64,000 nt of DNA from an uncultured Pirellulaceae bacterium (GTDB lineage: Bacteria > Planctomycetota > Planctomycetia > Pirellulales > Pirellulaceae). Where the stretch lies: positions 1 through 64,000 of the forward strand of contig CAJQQR010000038.1 of the NCBI GenBank assembly GCA_905480545.1, written 5' to 3'. The position numbers were made by a program, and so were the translations under genes. The notes below the pieces were generated by a model. The model did not search any database and was not told the DNA's origin. It saw only the letters and a program-made list of their open reading frames with translations. Positions 1-9,372 of this stretch are shown one piece after another; within the stretch, counting starts at the first letter, position 1, and each line of letters starts with the position of its first letter.

Positions 1-781
1 ATTCAATGTCATAGGTTTGCCAAGATAACGGCGGATAGCACATGTTGGTTTTGACCCCTGAAACAGAATAAATCCCACCGCATTCGTTCATTTTCCCCTC
101 AAGCCCAAACGAATCAAGCATTTGAAGCTCGTAACGACCTTGGATGTAAACGCCGCTGTTGCCACGTCCTTGGCCGCGATCCTCTGGCATGTAGGGCAAA
201 AGGAACTCGATGTGAACCTTGTGACTTCCGAACGTTTTCTGGCTGGTCGTGCCTTGCATCAATAACCCATCGTCGGTCATCTTTCCATTCTTCCACTCAT
301 CCGCGTTTTTTCCATCGAAAAGAACAACTGCTCCCTCCGGGGGCTTGGCACCGAGCGTTTTGCTTTTACGTATGACTTTTTTTAAATCACCAAGTTTTTG
401 CCCGTCCGGCGAAGTGATTGTCAAAGCACCCCCTTTGATCGTTCCATTTCCACGTTCGTCACCCTCAAACTTAACGATGCCATCTTCTAAGACACCGACA
501 TTTTTAATGACCATCTTTTCTTCACCATTCCAGCCATCGCCCGGAAGCCCACCCTGAAATCCGTAAGCCTGAAACTTACCCTTCCCTAATGCAACAACCT
601 GAATTCCAAAATCATCTTCACCAATTTTGCCCACGTACTCACCCTGAAACTTAAAATCGGCATCAGATTTCGCAGGATCTGTGTAACGGGGTTTCTGTGC
701 GTTTGCGGAAGCTGAAATCATTGCAGTGAAAACAAGGGCAATGACAGCGCAAAACACGCAATATGTTTTATTGTTTTTCAT
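1..781 (-). CDS. Secreted DUF1080 (3-keto-disaccharide hydrolase-like) protein, partial
   Basis: The minus frame is open from an ATG at 781 to the window edge, giving about 260 residues without a stop, so the C-terminus is missing. The N-terminus is a typical Sec signal peptide: MKNNK, a hydrophobic stretch, then SANAQ at the cleavage site. After about 140 residues comes a segment beginning AVVLFDGKNADEWKNG and later GNSGVYIQGRYELQMLDSFG. These are hallmarks of the DUF1080/LamG-like domain abundant in planctomycetes. Some family members hydrolyse 3-keto-glycosides, and most are uncharacterised periplasmic sugar-binding or hydrolytic proteins. The family call is firm; the substrate is unknown. 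Confidence 0.85.
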   Translation of the reverse strand, partial: MKNNKTYCVFCAVIALVFTAMISASANAQKPRYTDPAKSDADFKFQGEYVGKIGEDDFGIQVVALGKGKFQAYGFQGGLPGDGWNGEEKMVIKNVGVLEDGIVKFEGDERGNGTIKGGALTITSPDGQKLGDLKKVIRKSKTLGAKPPEGAVVLFDGKNADEWKNGKMTDDGLLMQGTTSQKTFGSHKVHIEFLLPYMPEDRGQGRGNSGVYIQGRYELQMLDSFGLEGKMNECGGIYSVSGVKTNMCYPPLSWQTYDIE

Positions 782-1156
782 CGAATTCCTTATCAATTTG
801 GTGGGGCTAAACGAAGTTGAATCAGCCTTCATTCTGTTTGGTTATCGCCGAATTTTCAACGAGTCAGGTTTTGAAATGACTTTTTCTGCTTCTTCAGTAA
901 CATTTGTCGATAAGTCGGTTAAACGCTCTGATTGCAAACAAACGGTTGATTTTTGAAGTTACGCACCAACTCCAAATTCGCAACTTGAATTCGATTCACG
1001 CAAAAATTCATTGAAAAACGGTCCATGCCCCGTAAAGGAATCGCTTCCGATCGTTCAAGATGGTAAAAAGTACGCTGAAGTGGCTTGGAATTGTTCGAGC
1101 AACTTTGCTTCACGAATCATAGTGTCACTTTTTTTTGCGTCTTGGCGGAGTAACGC
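782..1156. other. Intergenic region between divergent genes
   Basis: This 375-bp spacer separates the divergent DUF1080 and glycosyltransferase genes and must hold both promoters. Short open frames here have no domain, signal peptide or ribosome-binding site that would support a gene. I see no strong hairpin or repeat. Confidence 0.5.
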
Positions 1157-2389
1157 GTGCGAATCTGCATGTTTACAGATAGCTTCCTTCCGTACTGCTC
1201 GGGAGTCACCTTCTCGGTTCTGAATCAAGCCTCAGAATTGGTAAACCGAGGGCACAACGTCTGTATCTTTCGCCCAAAACCACGTCAAAAAGACATCGAT
1301 GAGAGTACCTCAATCGATCTTCCGGACAATGTTGAAGTTTTTGACGTACCGTTTAATGTTGGCGTTTCGAAAGTCCCCAAACTACGCATCACGTTTCCAT
1401 CTTTTTTGACTTCGTTGTGGCGAGTCCGAAAGTGGAATCCGGACATCGTTCACATGAGCACCGAATGGGGCTGTGGCTGGGAAGGCTTGATTGCGTCCAA
1501 ACTTTTGCGCAAGCCCACTGTGGGCACGTTTCACACGTTTTTTGCAGATCCTGGTTATCTGAAATCGTTTGGGCTTCCGAATTTCAAGTTCATTCAAAAG
1601 TTCATGTGGTGGTATTCGGTTTCGTTTTATAATGCTTGCCGATTTGTCACTAGCCCATCCAAGTCCGTCAAAGATGCGTTGGTGGCACATGGAATTCGTT
1701 TTGATCCAATCATCATCCCTAATGGCATCGAACGTCCTCGCTTAGTCGACGCCGATGCGATCATGAAGATGCGCAATGATTTGGGCATTTTTGGACCTTC
1801 GTTTGTTTACTGCGGCCGGATTTCTCCTGAAAAATCCTTAGATGTTGTGATTGACTCGTTTGCACTCGTGCAAAAAAAACGACGGCGAGCGAAGTTAGTG
1901 ATTATCGGTGACGGTCCGAGCAAGGTCGATCTGGAAAAACAAGCCGAGGAGCTAGGGATCAAAGACAGCGTGATCTTTTTGGGACACGTTTCTCACGAGC
2001 GACTCATTGATGAAAACCTGCTCCTGCTCGCCGACACTTTTGTCACGGCAAGCAAGACTGAAAACCAACCGATGAGTATCCTCGAAGCCATGTCGTTTGG
2101 ATTGCCAATCGTTGGTGCTAATTCAAAAGGAATCCCCGAACTTATTGAGAATGGTGAGAACGGTTTGCTTTTCGAACCGGATAATCCCCAGGACATGGCA
2201 ACCTGCATGCTCCACATGGCAAACAAACGTCGAAAACGTCGTCGAATGGGACATGGCGCGTTGAAATTCGCCGCTGAATATCAAATGCCACAAGTAGTCG
2301 ATCGCCTCGAAGAAGTTTACGAACAAGCGATTGAGCAAAGCAAATACAGCCGAAAAAAAGTGGCTAGTAAGAAAATACAATCGCGATAA
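1157..2389 (+). CDS. GT4-family glycosyltransferase
   Basis: This 410-residue protein has the two-Rossmann GT-B layout of family GT4. The N-terminal domain starts RICMFTDSFLPYCSGV, a donor/acceptor loop typical of glycosyltransferases acting on lipids or mannose. The C-terminal domain has FVYCGRISPEKSLDVVI and the retaining-enzyme E-x7-E motif at E302 and E310, followed by GLPIVGANSKGIPEL. Close relatives include diacylglycerol glucosyltransferases and alpha-mannosyltransferases, so a cytoplasmic-face lipid glycosyltransferase is plausible, but donor and acceptor cannot be read from sequence. The GTG start at 1157 is chosen because GGCGGAG lies about six bases upstream. The gene may be co-transcribed with the oxidoreductase 89 bp downstream. 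Confidence 0.85.
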   Translation: MRICMFTDSFLPYCSGVTFSVLNQASELVNRGHNVCIFRPKPRQKDIDESTSIDLPDNVEVFDVPFNVGVSKVPKLRITFPSFLTSLWRVRKWNPDIVHMSTEWGCGWEGLIASKLLRKPTVGTFHTFFADPGYLKSFGLPNFKFIQKFMWWYSVSFYNACRFVTSPSKSVKDALVAHGIRFDPIIIPNGIERPRLVDADAIMKMRNDLGIFGPSFVYCGRISPEKSLDVVIDSFALVQKKRRRAKLVIIGDGPSKVDLEKQAEELGIKDSVIFLGHVSHERLIDENLLLLADTFVTASKTENQPMSILEAMSFGLPIVGANSKGIPELIENGENGLLFEPDNPQDMATCMLHMANKRRKRRRMGHGALKFAAEYQMPQVVDRLEEVYEQAIEQSKYSRKKVASKKIQSR

Positions 2390-2478
2390 ATGGCTCAAGT
2401 CGCAATCCGAATTTGAATGGGTTAACATGTTAGGGAATGCTTTCTAGAGGCTCCCATCATCCCACTCTCGAACCTTCC

Positions 2479-3807
2479 ATGTCGAAATCACATCAAACAA
2501 ACTCGCGCCGTTCTTTTTCGCGTCGCCGTTTTATGCAGACCGCGGCCGCTTCAACCGCAGCCGTTTCCGCTCCGAACTTTGTCTCGGCCGCGACCCTGGG
2601 ATTCACTTCCCGAAAATCTGCCAACGAGCGGTTGACCGTCGCGATAATCGGTTGTGGCAAGATGGCCAATGGGTATCATATTCCTCAACTTTTGAACCAG
2701 AACGATGTTCAAGTTGTCGCCGTTTGTGAAGTCGATCAGACACGACTAAGGCATGCAAAAGAGCGGGTCAACAAAAAATACTCCAGCCAAAAGCTACAGT
2801 TCGATGGTTGCGATTCCTACGATGACTATCGCAAAATCATTGCTCGTGATGACATTGATGCGGTCTGCATTGCAACCCCAGATCATTGGCATGCGACCCC
2901 GATCATCGAGGCCTGTAAAGCGGGCAAAGACGTTTATTGCGAAAAGCCCCTCACACTGACGATCGCCGAGGCACAACGGTGTGTCGAAGCCGCCCGCAAA
3001 TACAAGCGGATCGTCCAGACCGGTAGCCAACAACGCTCCAATGTATTTGGGAAGTTCCGTGACGCGGTGGATATCATTCGAAGTGGTCGTTTGGGAAAAA
3101 TTTCCAAAGTCACCGTCGGAGTCGGAGCGCCCAGCATGAAATGCGATCTCCCCAAAGAGGAAATTGAAGTTGGTCTCAATTGGGACATGTGGCTGGGACA
3201 AGCCCCAATGCGCCCTTACAATTCGATTCTCTCCCCTCGTGGCGTTCACAATCACTTTCCAGCGTGGCGAAGCTACATTGAATATTCTGGCGGTGGGCAT
3301 ACGGACATGGGCGCCCACCATTACGACATCGCCCAATGGGCGCTCGAAATGGACGAATCAGGGCCTGTCGAAATCATTGCTCCCAAAGATCCAAATGCGA
3401 AAAAAGGCGTCAAGTATCTCTACGAAAATGGAATCGAAATGATTCACGGCGGACCGAGCGGCTGCGTCTTTCATGGCGAAAACGGAACGTTGCGAATTGA
3501 TCGCGGGGTCCTGAAAAGCGACCCCGTCGAATTAGTCGAAACTCCATTGGGCGACAACGAGCAACGACTCCCCGTTTCGCCCGGACACCATCGCGATTGG
3601 CTTGATTGCATTAAGTCCCGCAATCCCCCTGTAGCGGAAGTAGAAAAAGGAGCCCGAACCGCAACGATTATCCATCTCGGTAACCTCGCCTATTGGCACA
3701 AACGTTCCTTCAAGTGGGATCCTAAAAACTGGTCCTTTGTCGACAAAGCAGATAACCAATACCTCGATCGACAACGCCGCGATCCATGGCAACTCCCCAC
3801 GGTTTAA
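2479..3807 (+). CDS. Tat-exported Gfo/Idh/MocA-family oxidoreductase
   Basis: A predicted NAD(P)-dependent sugar oxidoreductase. The N-terminus carries a twin-arginine signal (SRRRFMQTAAA) with an alanine-rich h-region, so the enzyme is probably folded with cofactor and exported to the periplasm. A Rossmann motif follows (VAIIGCGKMANGYH), then the EKP catalytic-lysine motif (YCEKPLTLTIAEA) and a C-terminal domain with GGGHTDMGAHHYDIAQWAL. This architecture is highly expanded in planctomycetes. I chose ATG 2479, which gives 442 residues; an in-frame ATG at 2437 adds 14 residues before the Tat motif and cannot be excluded, because neither start has a clear Shine-Dalgarno sequence. Substrate unknown. 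Confidence 0.87.
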   Translation: MSKSHQTNSRRSFSRRRFMQTAAASTAAVSAPNFVSAATLGFTSRKSANERLTVAIIGCGKMANGYHIPQLLNQNDVQVVAVCEVDQTRLRHAKERVNKKYSSQKLQFDGCDSYDDYRKIIARDDIDAVCIATPDHWHATPIIEACKAGKDVYCEKPLTLTIAEAQRCVEAARKYKRIVQTGSQQRSNVFGKFRDAVDIIRSGRLGKISKVTVGVGAPSMKCDLPKEEIEVGLNWDMWLGQAPMRPYNSILSPRGVHNHFPAWRSYIEYSGGGHTDMGAHHYDIAQWALEMDESGPVEIIAPKDPNAKKGVKYLYENGIEMIHGGPSGCVFHGENGTLRIDRGVLKSDPVELVETPLGDNEQRLPVSPGHHRDWLDCIKSRNPPVAEVEKGARTATIIHLGNLAYWHKRSFKWDPKNWSFVDKADNQYLDRQRRDPWQLPTV

Positions 3808-3874
3808 TTTGGTTACCGATGCAGATCCGGGTTGCTTCGCCCAACCCGGATCCGAATCGACGCCACACAACCTT

Positions 3875-3913
3875 CACTGCAAAACCATAAACACTGCAAA
3901 ACCATAAACACTG
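3875..3913. repeat. 17-bp tandem duplication (2.3 copies)
   Basis: The unit CACTGCAAAACCATAAA occurs at 3875-3891 and again exactly at 3892-3908, followed by CACTG. It lies between the convergent oxidoreductase gene and the small membrane protein gene. One of several short tandem duplications in the window. Confidence 0.9.
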
Positions 3914-3993
3914 GCAACGGTTCATCATTACAGCGAAACCCAAGCCATTACCGGCAGTGCACTCTTCCAAACAGAATACCTGCGAAACCATTT

Positions 3994-4521
3994 CTATTTT
4001 GAATCAGTATCCGTCGAGTCACCCAGTGAAGAATCACCCAGTGAAGAATCCGAGTCGCCTTCTTCGCGTGTAACAATCTTTGCCTCAATATTGCCGGGGT
4101 CAATATCCTGCGGTTTACCCCCTGCCTGTTCGCGACGATTCTTTTTGATCCGAGCCAACTCATCGGCAAGCTCCCTCGCTGAATCGGCCGATTTTTTTTG
4201 CTGGATAGCAAATAGACGACTGATTGACCCGAAGTCTATCGCTCCAAACACCACGACGCATCCAACCAAAATCAACACCAGCCCGATCAACCAAAGGCGA
4301 GTGATCGACCGCTCTGGCAACAGCCGGTAGACCATGAACAAAACGCCAACCAGCGCAATCATTCCGCTGGCGATCATACGCCGATAATATTGCTTTTTAT
4401 AATACGCTGCCTCTTCGTCAGACGTCTCTTTGAACTTTTGACGAAAATCAGAGTCATAATGCAGCCCCATCATCGCCGCACCGCCGCCAAAGATTAGACA
4501 TCCGAAAACAAATGGATCCAT
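3994..4521 (-). CDS. Hypothetical membrane protein, three predicted TM segments
   Basis: I do not recognise a family. The 175-residue product starts with a short hydrophobic segment (residues 3-20), then a charged linker, then two adjacent transmembrane helices around residues 48-66 and 76-97 (SGMIALVGVLFMVYRLL and LWLIGLVLILVGCVVVFGA). The C-terminal third is hydrophilic, with a Lys/Arg/Glu-rich probable coiled coil (SARELADELARIKKNRREQ) and an acidic Ser/Asp tail. The tail contains SSLGDSSLGDS, encoded by an exact 15-bp tandem duplication at 4019-4048. It lies downstream of aceF in the same orientation, but a dispersed repeat sits between them, so co-transcription is uncertain. Confidence 0.65.
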   Translation of the reverse strand: MDPFVFGCLIFGGGAAMMGLHYDSDFRQKFKETSDEEAAYYKKQYYRRMIASGMIALVGVLFMVYRLLPERSITRLWLIGLVLILVGCVVVFGAIDFGSISRLFAIQQKKSADSARELADELARIKKNRREQAGGKPQDIDPGNIEAKIVTREEGDSDSSLGDSSLGDSTDTDSK

Positions 4522-4570
4522 GGTTTTGATTACTGCAAAAAGGCTGACGATGGGATCTGTCAGTGATGCT

Positions 4571-4662
4571 CTAGTGGCTCGTCAATGTTGAACTGACCGG
4601 TAGCTACGCTCGCCAGAGCGTGGATTTCCAACGCTTGGCGACGGCGGCTACATTGCAATTCA
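4571..4662 (+). repeat. Dispersed palindrome-bearing repeat, copy A
   Basis: This ~92-bp element just beyond the aceF stop codon matches the reverse complement of 61413-61505. The left 60 bases differ at about five positions, and an uninterrupted shared core runs from TGACCGGTAG to GAGCGTGGA. The right end (ACATTGCAATTCA) is also shared, and the segment between is diverged. The core holds an inverted repeat ACGCTC-GCCA-GAGCGT (4606-4621). It is non-coding and resembles a REP/MITE-type intergenic repeat. Confidence 0.8.
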
Positions 4663-4675
4663 TCACTGGCATCAA

Positions 4676-6037
4676 CTAGGGAGCCAACAGGATCCGGCTG
4701 GGTGCATTCAAGAAACCGATCACATCATTTAGAAAACGTGCCGCTGTTGCACCATCAACCGCACGGTGATCGTATGACAAGCTCAATGGCATCATCAATC
4801 GGGGAACGATGTCATCTCCGACCACAACCGGCATTTTGCGGCTGCGTCCGACCAACAAAATACATGTCTCAGGAACGTTGACGATGGGCGTCGAATACGT
4901 CCCGCCGATTGCACCAAGGTTACTGATCGTGAATGAACTTCCTTTTAAGTCATCGAGAGAAAAGTCTCCTGTTCGAGATTTCTCAGCAATGCCACCAAGA
5001 GCACGGGCGATATCTGGAATCGAAAGTTTATCGGCGTCACTTAGAGACGGCACAACCAAACCGCGGTCGGTATCAACGGCGATTCCGATGTTTACGTATT
5101 GCTTCAAGCAAATGCGTCCACCTTCCATATCAACTTCGGAATTGATTGCGGGATGATTCCGCAGTGCCATCGCGACCGACTTAATCAAAAACGGCATGGT
5201 CGTCAGTTTTATGCCTTGAGCCGCGTAGTCAGCTTTGCTGGACTGCCGGAATTCCTCCAGATCAGTTACGTCGGCATCATCAAAGTTGGTGACGCGAGGA
5301 ACGGTTGACCAGGATGTATGCATCTGGGCCGCGATCGCCTTACGCATTCGCGACATCTTTTCGTAAACAACCGGTCCGAAACCGTCGCTATCTGAATTTG
5401 GATCGACGGTTTCTGTCGTCGAAGAAGTTTTTGCAGCCTTGTTGCCCGTTCGCACAACCGCCAGAACATCTTCTCGAGTGATCCGTCCATGCTCTCCGGA
5501 CCCGGAGACGACAGCAAGATCGACACCAACTTCTCGAGCGAACCTTCGAACGGCCGGACCGGCGGCAATCACCGCGCCGGATTCAGCCGGCTGCGCGACG
5601 GGCTCAGGTGCCGGGGCCGGCGTTGGCTGAACTGGTGCAGGCTGAAGAGGAGCTGCTTGCACTGGCGTTGGGGTCGGCTGCGGCGTCGGTGCTGATGGAG
5701 CAGCTTGGACTGATGGAGCAGCCTGGACTGGTGGAGCTGGTGCAGGAGATGGAGCTGGTGTAGGAGTTTCGGTTGGAGCCGGCGCGACCGCTGCCGCAGC
5801 ACCTGCTTCGACTTCAATCAACGGCGCACCAGTAGCGGCGGAATCGCCTTCGGCGACCAATATTTTCGTCACCGTTCCGGACACGTCACTTGGTACCGTA
5901 ACGGTCGCTTTGTCAGTTTCAAGTTCGACGACTCCGTCGCCTTTGCTAATGGTGTCGCCAACGCTGACGAAAATTTCGAGAACGTCGCCTGAATCGATTC
6001 CGTCCCCGAGATCAGGAGTTTTGACTTCTGTGGCCAT
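4676..6037 (-). CDS. aceF: Dihydrolipoamide acetyltransferase, E2 of pyruvate dehydrogenase
   Basis: E2 accepts the acetyl group from E1 on a swinging lipoyl arm and transfers it to CoA. The 453-residue protein shows one N-terminal lipoyl domain with the lipoylated lysine in ELETDKATV (K43). A long Ala/Pro/Gln linker covers about residues 80-155, and a peripheral-subunit-binding domain covers about 158-195 (GPAVRRFAREVGVDL). The catalytic domain ends with the DHRAVDG motif carrying the active-site histidine. Many E. coli-type E2 proteins have three lipoyl domains, and here there is one. The linker includes an 18-bp coding repeat at 5693-5728. It follows aceE after 149 bp and is probably in the same operon. 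No E3 (lpd) gene is in the window. Confidence 0.95.
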   Translation of the reverse strand: MATEVKTPDLGDGIDSGDVLEIFVSVGDTISKGDGVVELETDKATVTVPSDVSGTVTKILVAEGDSAATGAPLIEVEAGAAAAVAPAPTETPTPAPSPAPAPPVQAAPSVQAAPSAPTPQPTPTPVQAAPLQPAPVQPTPAPAPEPVAQPAESGAVIAAGPAVRRFAREVGVDLAVVSGSGEHGRITREDVLAVVRTGNKAAKTSSTTETVDPNSDSDGFGPVVYEKMSRMRKAIAAQMHTSWSTVPRVTNFDDADVTDLEEFRQSSKADYAAQGIKLTTMPFLIKSVAMALRNHPAINSEVDMEGGRICLKQYVNIGIAVDTDRGLVVPSLSDADKLSIPDIARALGGIAEKSRTGDFSLDDLKGSSFTISNLGAIGGTYSTPIVNVPETCILLVGRSRKMPVVVGDDIVPRLMMPLSLSYDHRAVDGATAARFLNDVIGFLNAPSRILLAP

Positions 6038-6085
6038 TTTATTCCCAGGTCTATTGTTTTTATTTTTTGATGTTTAAGGTAAATA

Positions 6086-6107
6086 GGCTTTGTGAAATCA
6101 CAAAGCC
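6086..6107 (-). promoter_or_regulatory. Intercistronic hairpin between aceE and aceF
   Basis: A perfect inverted repeat, GGCTTTGTG-AAAT-CACAAAGCC, gives nine base pairs and a four-base loop. In the transcribed (minus) direction it is not followed by a uridine run, so it is unlikely to be a complete intrinsic terminator. An mRNA-stability or attenuation element between the two PDH genes fits better. Confidence 0.55.
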
Positions 6108-6186
6108 AAATTGATTACTGATGCGAAACGAAAACGGTCTCGCCATACCAAAACTTTAAAAAAAGCTTTCTCAACGCAAAACTTGT

Positions 6187-8916
6187 TTATGCGTAAATTG
6201 CGAAAGCCTTTTCTGGATCGATATCTAAGTCTTTGATCGACTGATCCACTTCAGCCATGGTGAATACGCCTTGCTTGGCAAGCGAATGCAATGCAGCCCA
6301 TGTCACACACTCGGCATCGACCTCAAAGTGACGCCGAAGGGCTTCGCGAGTTTCGCTGCGTCCCATTCCGTCGGTTCCAAGCACAAAATAATCGCCTGGA
6401 ATCCATGGTGCGACCTGTTCGCCGAGCGCTTTCACATAATCGGAAGCGGATATGAATGGTCCTTCTGTGCCTTCCAAAGTGGTTTCGAGATACGACTTTT
6501 TCGGCGTCGCAGTTGGATGCAACATGTTCCACCGGCGACATTCATCGGCTTCACGCCGCAATTGCGTGTAACTCGTCACACTCCAGATGTCACTGGCAAC
6601 CCCATATTTGTCGGCAAGTATCTCCTGAGCTCGGATGACCGAATTCATGATCGCACCGCTACCAAACAACTGCACGCGGGCTTTTGCACCTTCGACTTCG
6701 CGAGAGGAGAACTTGTACATCCCTTTTACGATCCCCTCTTCACAACCCTCTGGCATCGCTGGGTGTGCGTAGTTATCGTTTCCGACCATGATGTAATACA
6801 TCGCGGTTTCGCCGTCCTGATACATTCTCTTCAAGCCATCCATGACGATCGTGGTGACTTCATACTGAAAGGCAGGATCGAAAGCCCGAACCGTTGGGAA
6901 CGCAATGGCGTTCAGCAAACTGTGACCGTCCTGATGCTGGAGCCCTTCGCCGTTGAGCGTTGTACGGCCAGCCGTTCCACCAAGCAAAAAGCCCTTGGCT
7001 TGCATGTCAGCGGCAGCCCAAATCAAGTCTCCAATTCGCTGGAATCCGAACATGGAATAATAGATAAAGAACGGGATCATATTCACGCCGTGCGTTGAAT
7101 AAGCAGTTCCCGCGGCATTGAATGATGACATCGAGCCAGCTTCGCTGATGCCTTCCTCTAAAATTTGCCCGTCCTTTGCCTCTTTGTAGTAAAGCATTTG
7201 TTCGGAATCGACCGGATCGTAAAGCTGTCCCGCATGAGCGTAGATGCCTACCTCACGGAACATACCTTCCATACCAAACGTTCGGGATTCGTCCGGAACA
7301 ATTGGCACGATGTTTTTGCCGATTTTTTTGTCCTTGCACAGCTTTGTCAGCAAGCGAACAAATGCCATGGTGGTCGACATCTCTTTGCCTTCTTTTGTTC
7401 CATCGGTGAAACGAGCACGATACTCGTCCAACGTTGGCACTTCGATCAAAGGATGCTTCGTCGGTCGTGATGGAACTGGACCGCCAAGCGCTTCTCGTCG
7501 CTCCTTGACATAATTCAGCTCGATACTGTCGGCAGCAGGTTTGTAGAACGGTGCCTTGCCGACATCATCATCGGAAATTGGAATTCCGAATCGACTGCGA
7601 AATTCAAGCAGCTCTTCTTCATTCATTTTCTTTTGGTTGTGAGCGATATTTTTTCCTTCACCCGCTTCACCCAACCCATAGCCTTTGATCGTTTTGGCAA
7701 GGATAACCGTTGGTCGACCATTCTTTTGAACGGCCTTGTGATACGCCGCATAGACCTTTTCTGGATCATGACCACCGCGACGAAGCGATTCCAGTTTCTC
7801 GTCCGAATAGTTCTTCACCAACTCCAATAGCTCTGGGTACTTTCCAAAGAATTTTTCACGAATGTAAGAACCCGGCATGTTGGTGTACTTCTGGTACTCG
7901 CCGTCCACGACTTCGCCCATTCGTTTGACGAGCAAGCCAGACTCATCTTTAGCCAGAAGCTGGTCCCAATCGTCACCCCAAACACATTTGATCACGTTCC
8001 AACCCGCACCGCGGAAGATCGCCTCAAGCTCCTGAATGATTTTCCCATTTCCACGAACCGGACCATCCAGCCGTTGAAGATTACAGTTCACGATAAAGAC
8101 AAGATTGTCCAGCTTTTCACGTGAGGCAAGCGTTATGGCGCCGAGTGTTTCCGGCTCGTCACATTCGCCATCACCTAGATAAGCCCAAACCCGCTGGTTT
8201 GACGTATCTTTAATCCCACGATCGCGCAAATATTCATTGAAGCGGGCTTGGTAAATTGCCATGATTGGCCCAAGTCCCATTGATACCGTTGGGAATTCCC
8301 AGAAGTCCGGCATCAGATAGGGATGCGGATAGGAAGAAAGCCCTTGAACGTCACGCAATTCACGTCGGAAGCAATCTAGATTTTCTTCGCCAAGCCGACC
8401 TTCCAAAAATGCGCGAGAATAGATCCCAGGTGACGCGTGACCCTGAAAGTACACTTGGTCACCATCGTAACCACTTTCCCCACGACCACGTAAGAAATGG
8501 TTATAAGCCACCTCATAAAGCGTAGCGCTGGACGCGAACGTGGAAATATGTCCGCCCAGTCCATCAAATTTCTTGTTGGCCCGCACGACCATGGCCATGG
8601 CATTCCAGCGGACAATACTTTTGATCCGTCGTTCAAGCTCACGATTGCCAGGAAAGACCGGTTGCTGTCCCGGTGCGATTGAGTTGATGTACGGCGTATT
8701 CGCCTTCATATCGACTTCGACGCCATCAACTTTTGCGCTATCTTCGAGCGCAGAAAGCAAATACTTGGCCCGCTCGGGCCCCTTGCTTTTGATGACGTAT
8801 TGAAGTGATTCAAGCCACTCTTGCGTTTCTGCTGGGTCTAGGTCGTAGGTTTGCGTCAGGTAAGGCTCGGCTTGTGTGTCAGTTACGTTTTCAACTGGTT
8901 TGATGACGTCGGCCAT
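6187..8916 (-). CDS. aceE: Pyruvate dehydrogenase E1 component, homodimeric type
   Basis: This thiamine-diphosphate enzyme decarboxylates pyruvate and acetylates the lipoyl arm of E2. The 909 residues match the length of the single-chain homodimeric AceE family rather than the split alpha/beta form. Recognisable stretches are GGHISTFASSATLYEVAYNHFLR, WAYLGDGECDEPETLGA (the GDG...thiamine-binding motif), NLQRLDGPVRGNGKIIQELE, and GRTTLNGEGLQHQDGHS near the C-terminal half. The ATG at 8916 is preceded by an AGAGAG purine tract. It is followed by aceF. Near full-length identity to the family makes the function secure. Confidence 0.97.
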   Translation of the reverse strand: MADVIKPVENVTDTQAEPYLTQTYDLDPAETQEWLESLQYVIKSKGPERAKYLLSALEDSAKVDGVEVDMKANTPYINSIAPGQQPVFPGNRELERRIKSIVRWNAMAMVVRANKKFDGLGGHISTFASSATLYEVAYNHFLRGRGESGYDGDQVYFQGHASPGIYSRAFLEGRLGEENLDCFRRELRDVQGLSSYPHPYLMPDFWEFPTVSMGLGPIMAIYQARFNEYLRDRGIKDTSNQRVWAYLGDGECDEPETLGAITLASREKLDNLVFIVNCNLQRLDGPVRGNGKIIQELEAIFRGAGWNVIKCVWGDDWDQLLAKDESGLLVKRMGEVVDGEYQKYTNMPGSYIREKFFGKYPELLELVKNYSDEKLESLRRGGHDPEKVYAAYHKAVQKNGRPTVILAKTIKGYGLGEAGEGKNIAHNQKKMNEEELLEFRSRFGIPISDDDVGKAPFYKPAADSIELNYVKERREALGGPVPSRPTKHPLIEVPTLDEYRARFTDGTKEGKEMSTTMAFVRLLTKLCKDKKIGKNIVPIVPDESRTFGMEGMFREVGIYAHAGQLYDPVDSEQMLYYKEAKDGQILEEGISEAGSMSSFNAAGTAYSTHGVNMIPFFIYYSMFGFQRIGDLIWAAADMQAKGFLLGGTAGRTTLNGEGLQHQDGHSLLNAIAFPTVRAFDPAFQYEVTTIVMDGLKRMYQDGETAMYYIMVGNDNYAHPAMPEGCEEGIVKGMYKFSSREVEGAKARVQLFGSGAIMNSVIRAQEILADKYGVASDIWSVTSYTQLRREADECRRWNMLHPTATPKKSYLETTLEGTEGPFISASDYVKALGEQVAPWIPGDYFVLGTDGMGRSETREALRRHFEVDAECVTWAALHSLAKQGVFTMAEVDQSIKDLDIDPEKAFAIYA

Positions 8917-9372
8917 ATATCTCTCTTAATGGAGGTCAGGAAAGATGATCGATTGGTAAAAGCTTCTTTGCTGTAAATACGGAATAATCCTTCGGCCCGA
9001 TTCTGCAAATCAATCAACATGATTTCAAAAAACCATTTTCTCTAAAGGAGCTTGAATCGTAAAGGTCGCGAGAAAATTGGACGTAAACCAATACAGCAGA
9101 AGGACTTGCAACGGCACCCTTGCCTGCAAAACCGCATACCTTTTCGCCTAAAATTGGAACTTGTAGGGATTTATCGGTTTACAACGATTCGCAGGATTCC
9201 AGCGATCAACGAGGATTTGCCTGTCTTTCTGCAAATGGCGCTTCGTCGGTTTCTGATTCAGATTCCGATTATCTCATGACGATTATGACTTTCGAATGGT
9301 TCGTTCGGTCTTTAATCAATGGATTAGAGATGAGCTTTATGCCAGCTGATTCACCAAGCTTTGGTCAAAAAA
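8917..9372. other. Intergenic region between aceE and the TolC-like gene
   Basis: This 456-bp spacer lies between divergent genes and must contain the aceEF promoter and that of the efflux-type lipoprotein. Short frames in it lack ribosome-binding sites and recognisable domains. I see no clear operator palindrome. Confidence 0.45.

Noticed and set aside
2794-3336. 180-codon minus-strand frame inside the oxidoreductase gene
   Set aside because: Antisense shadow of a clear Gfo/Idh/MocA gene.
6271-7098. 275-codon plus-strand frame inside aceE
   Set aside because: It is antisense to highly conserved aceE sequence and its product has no recognisable features; a shadow frame.
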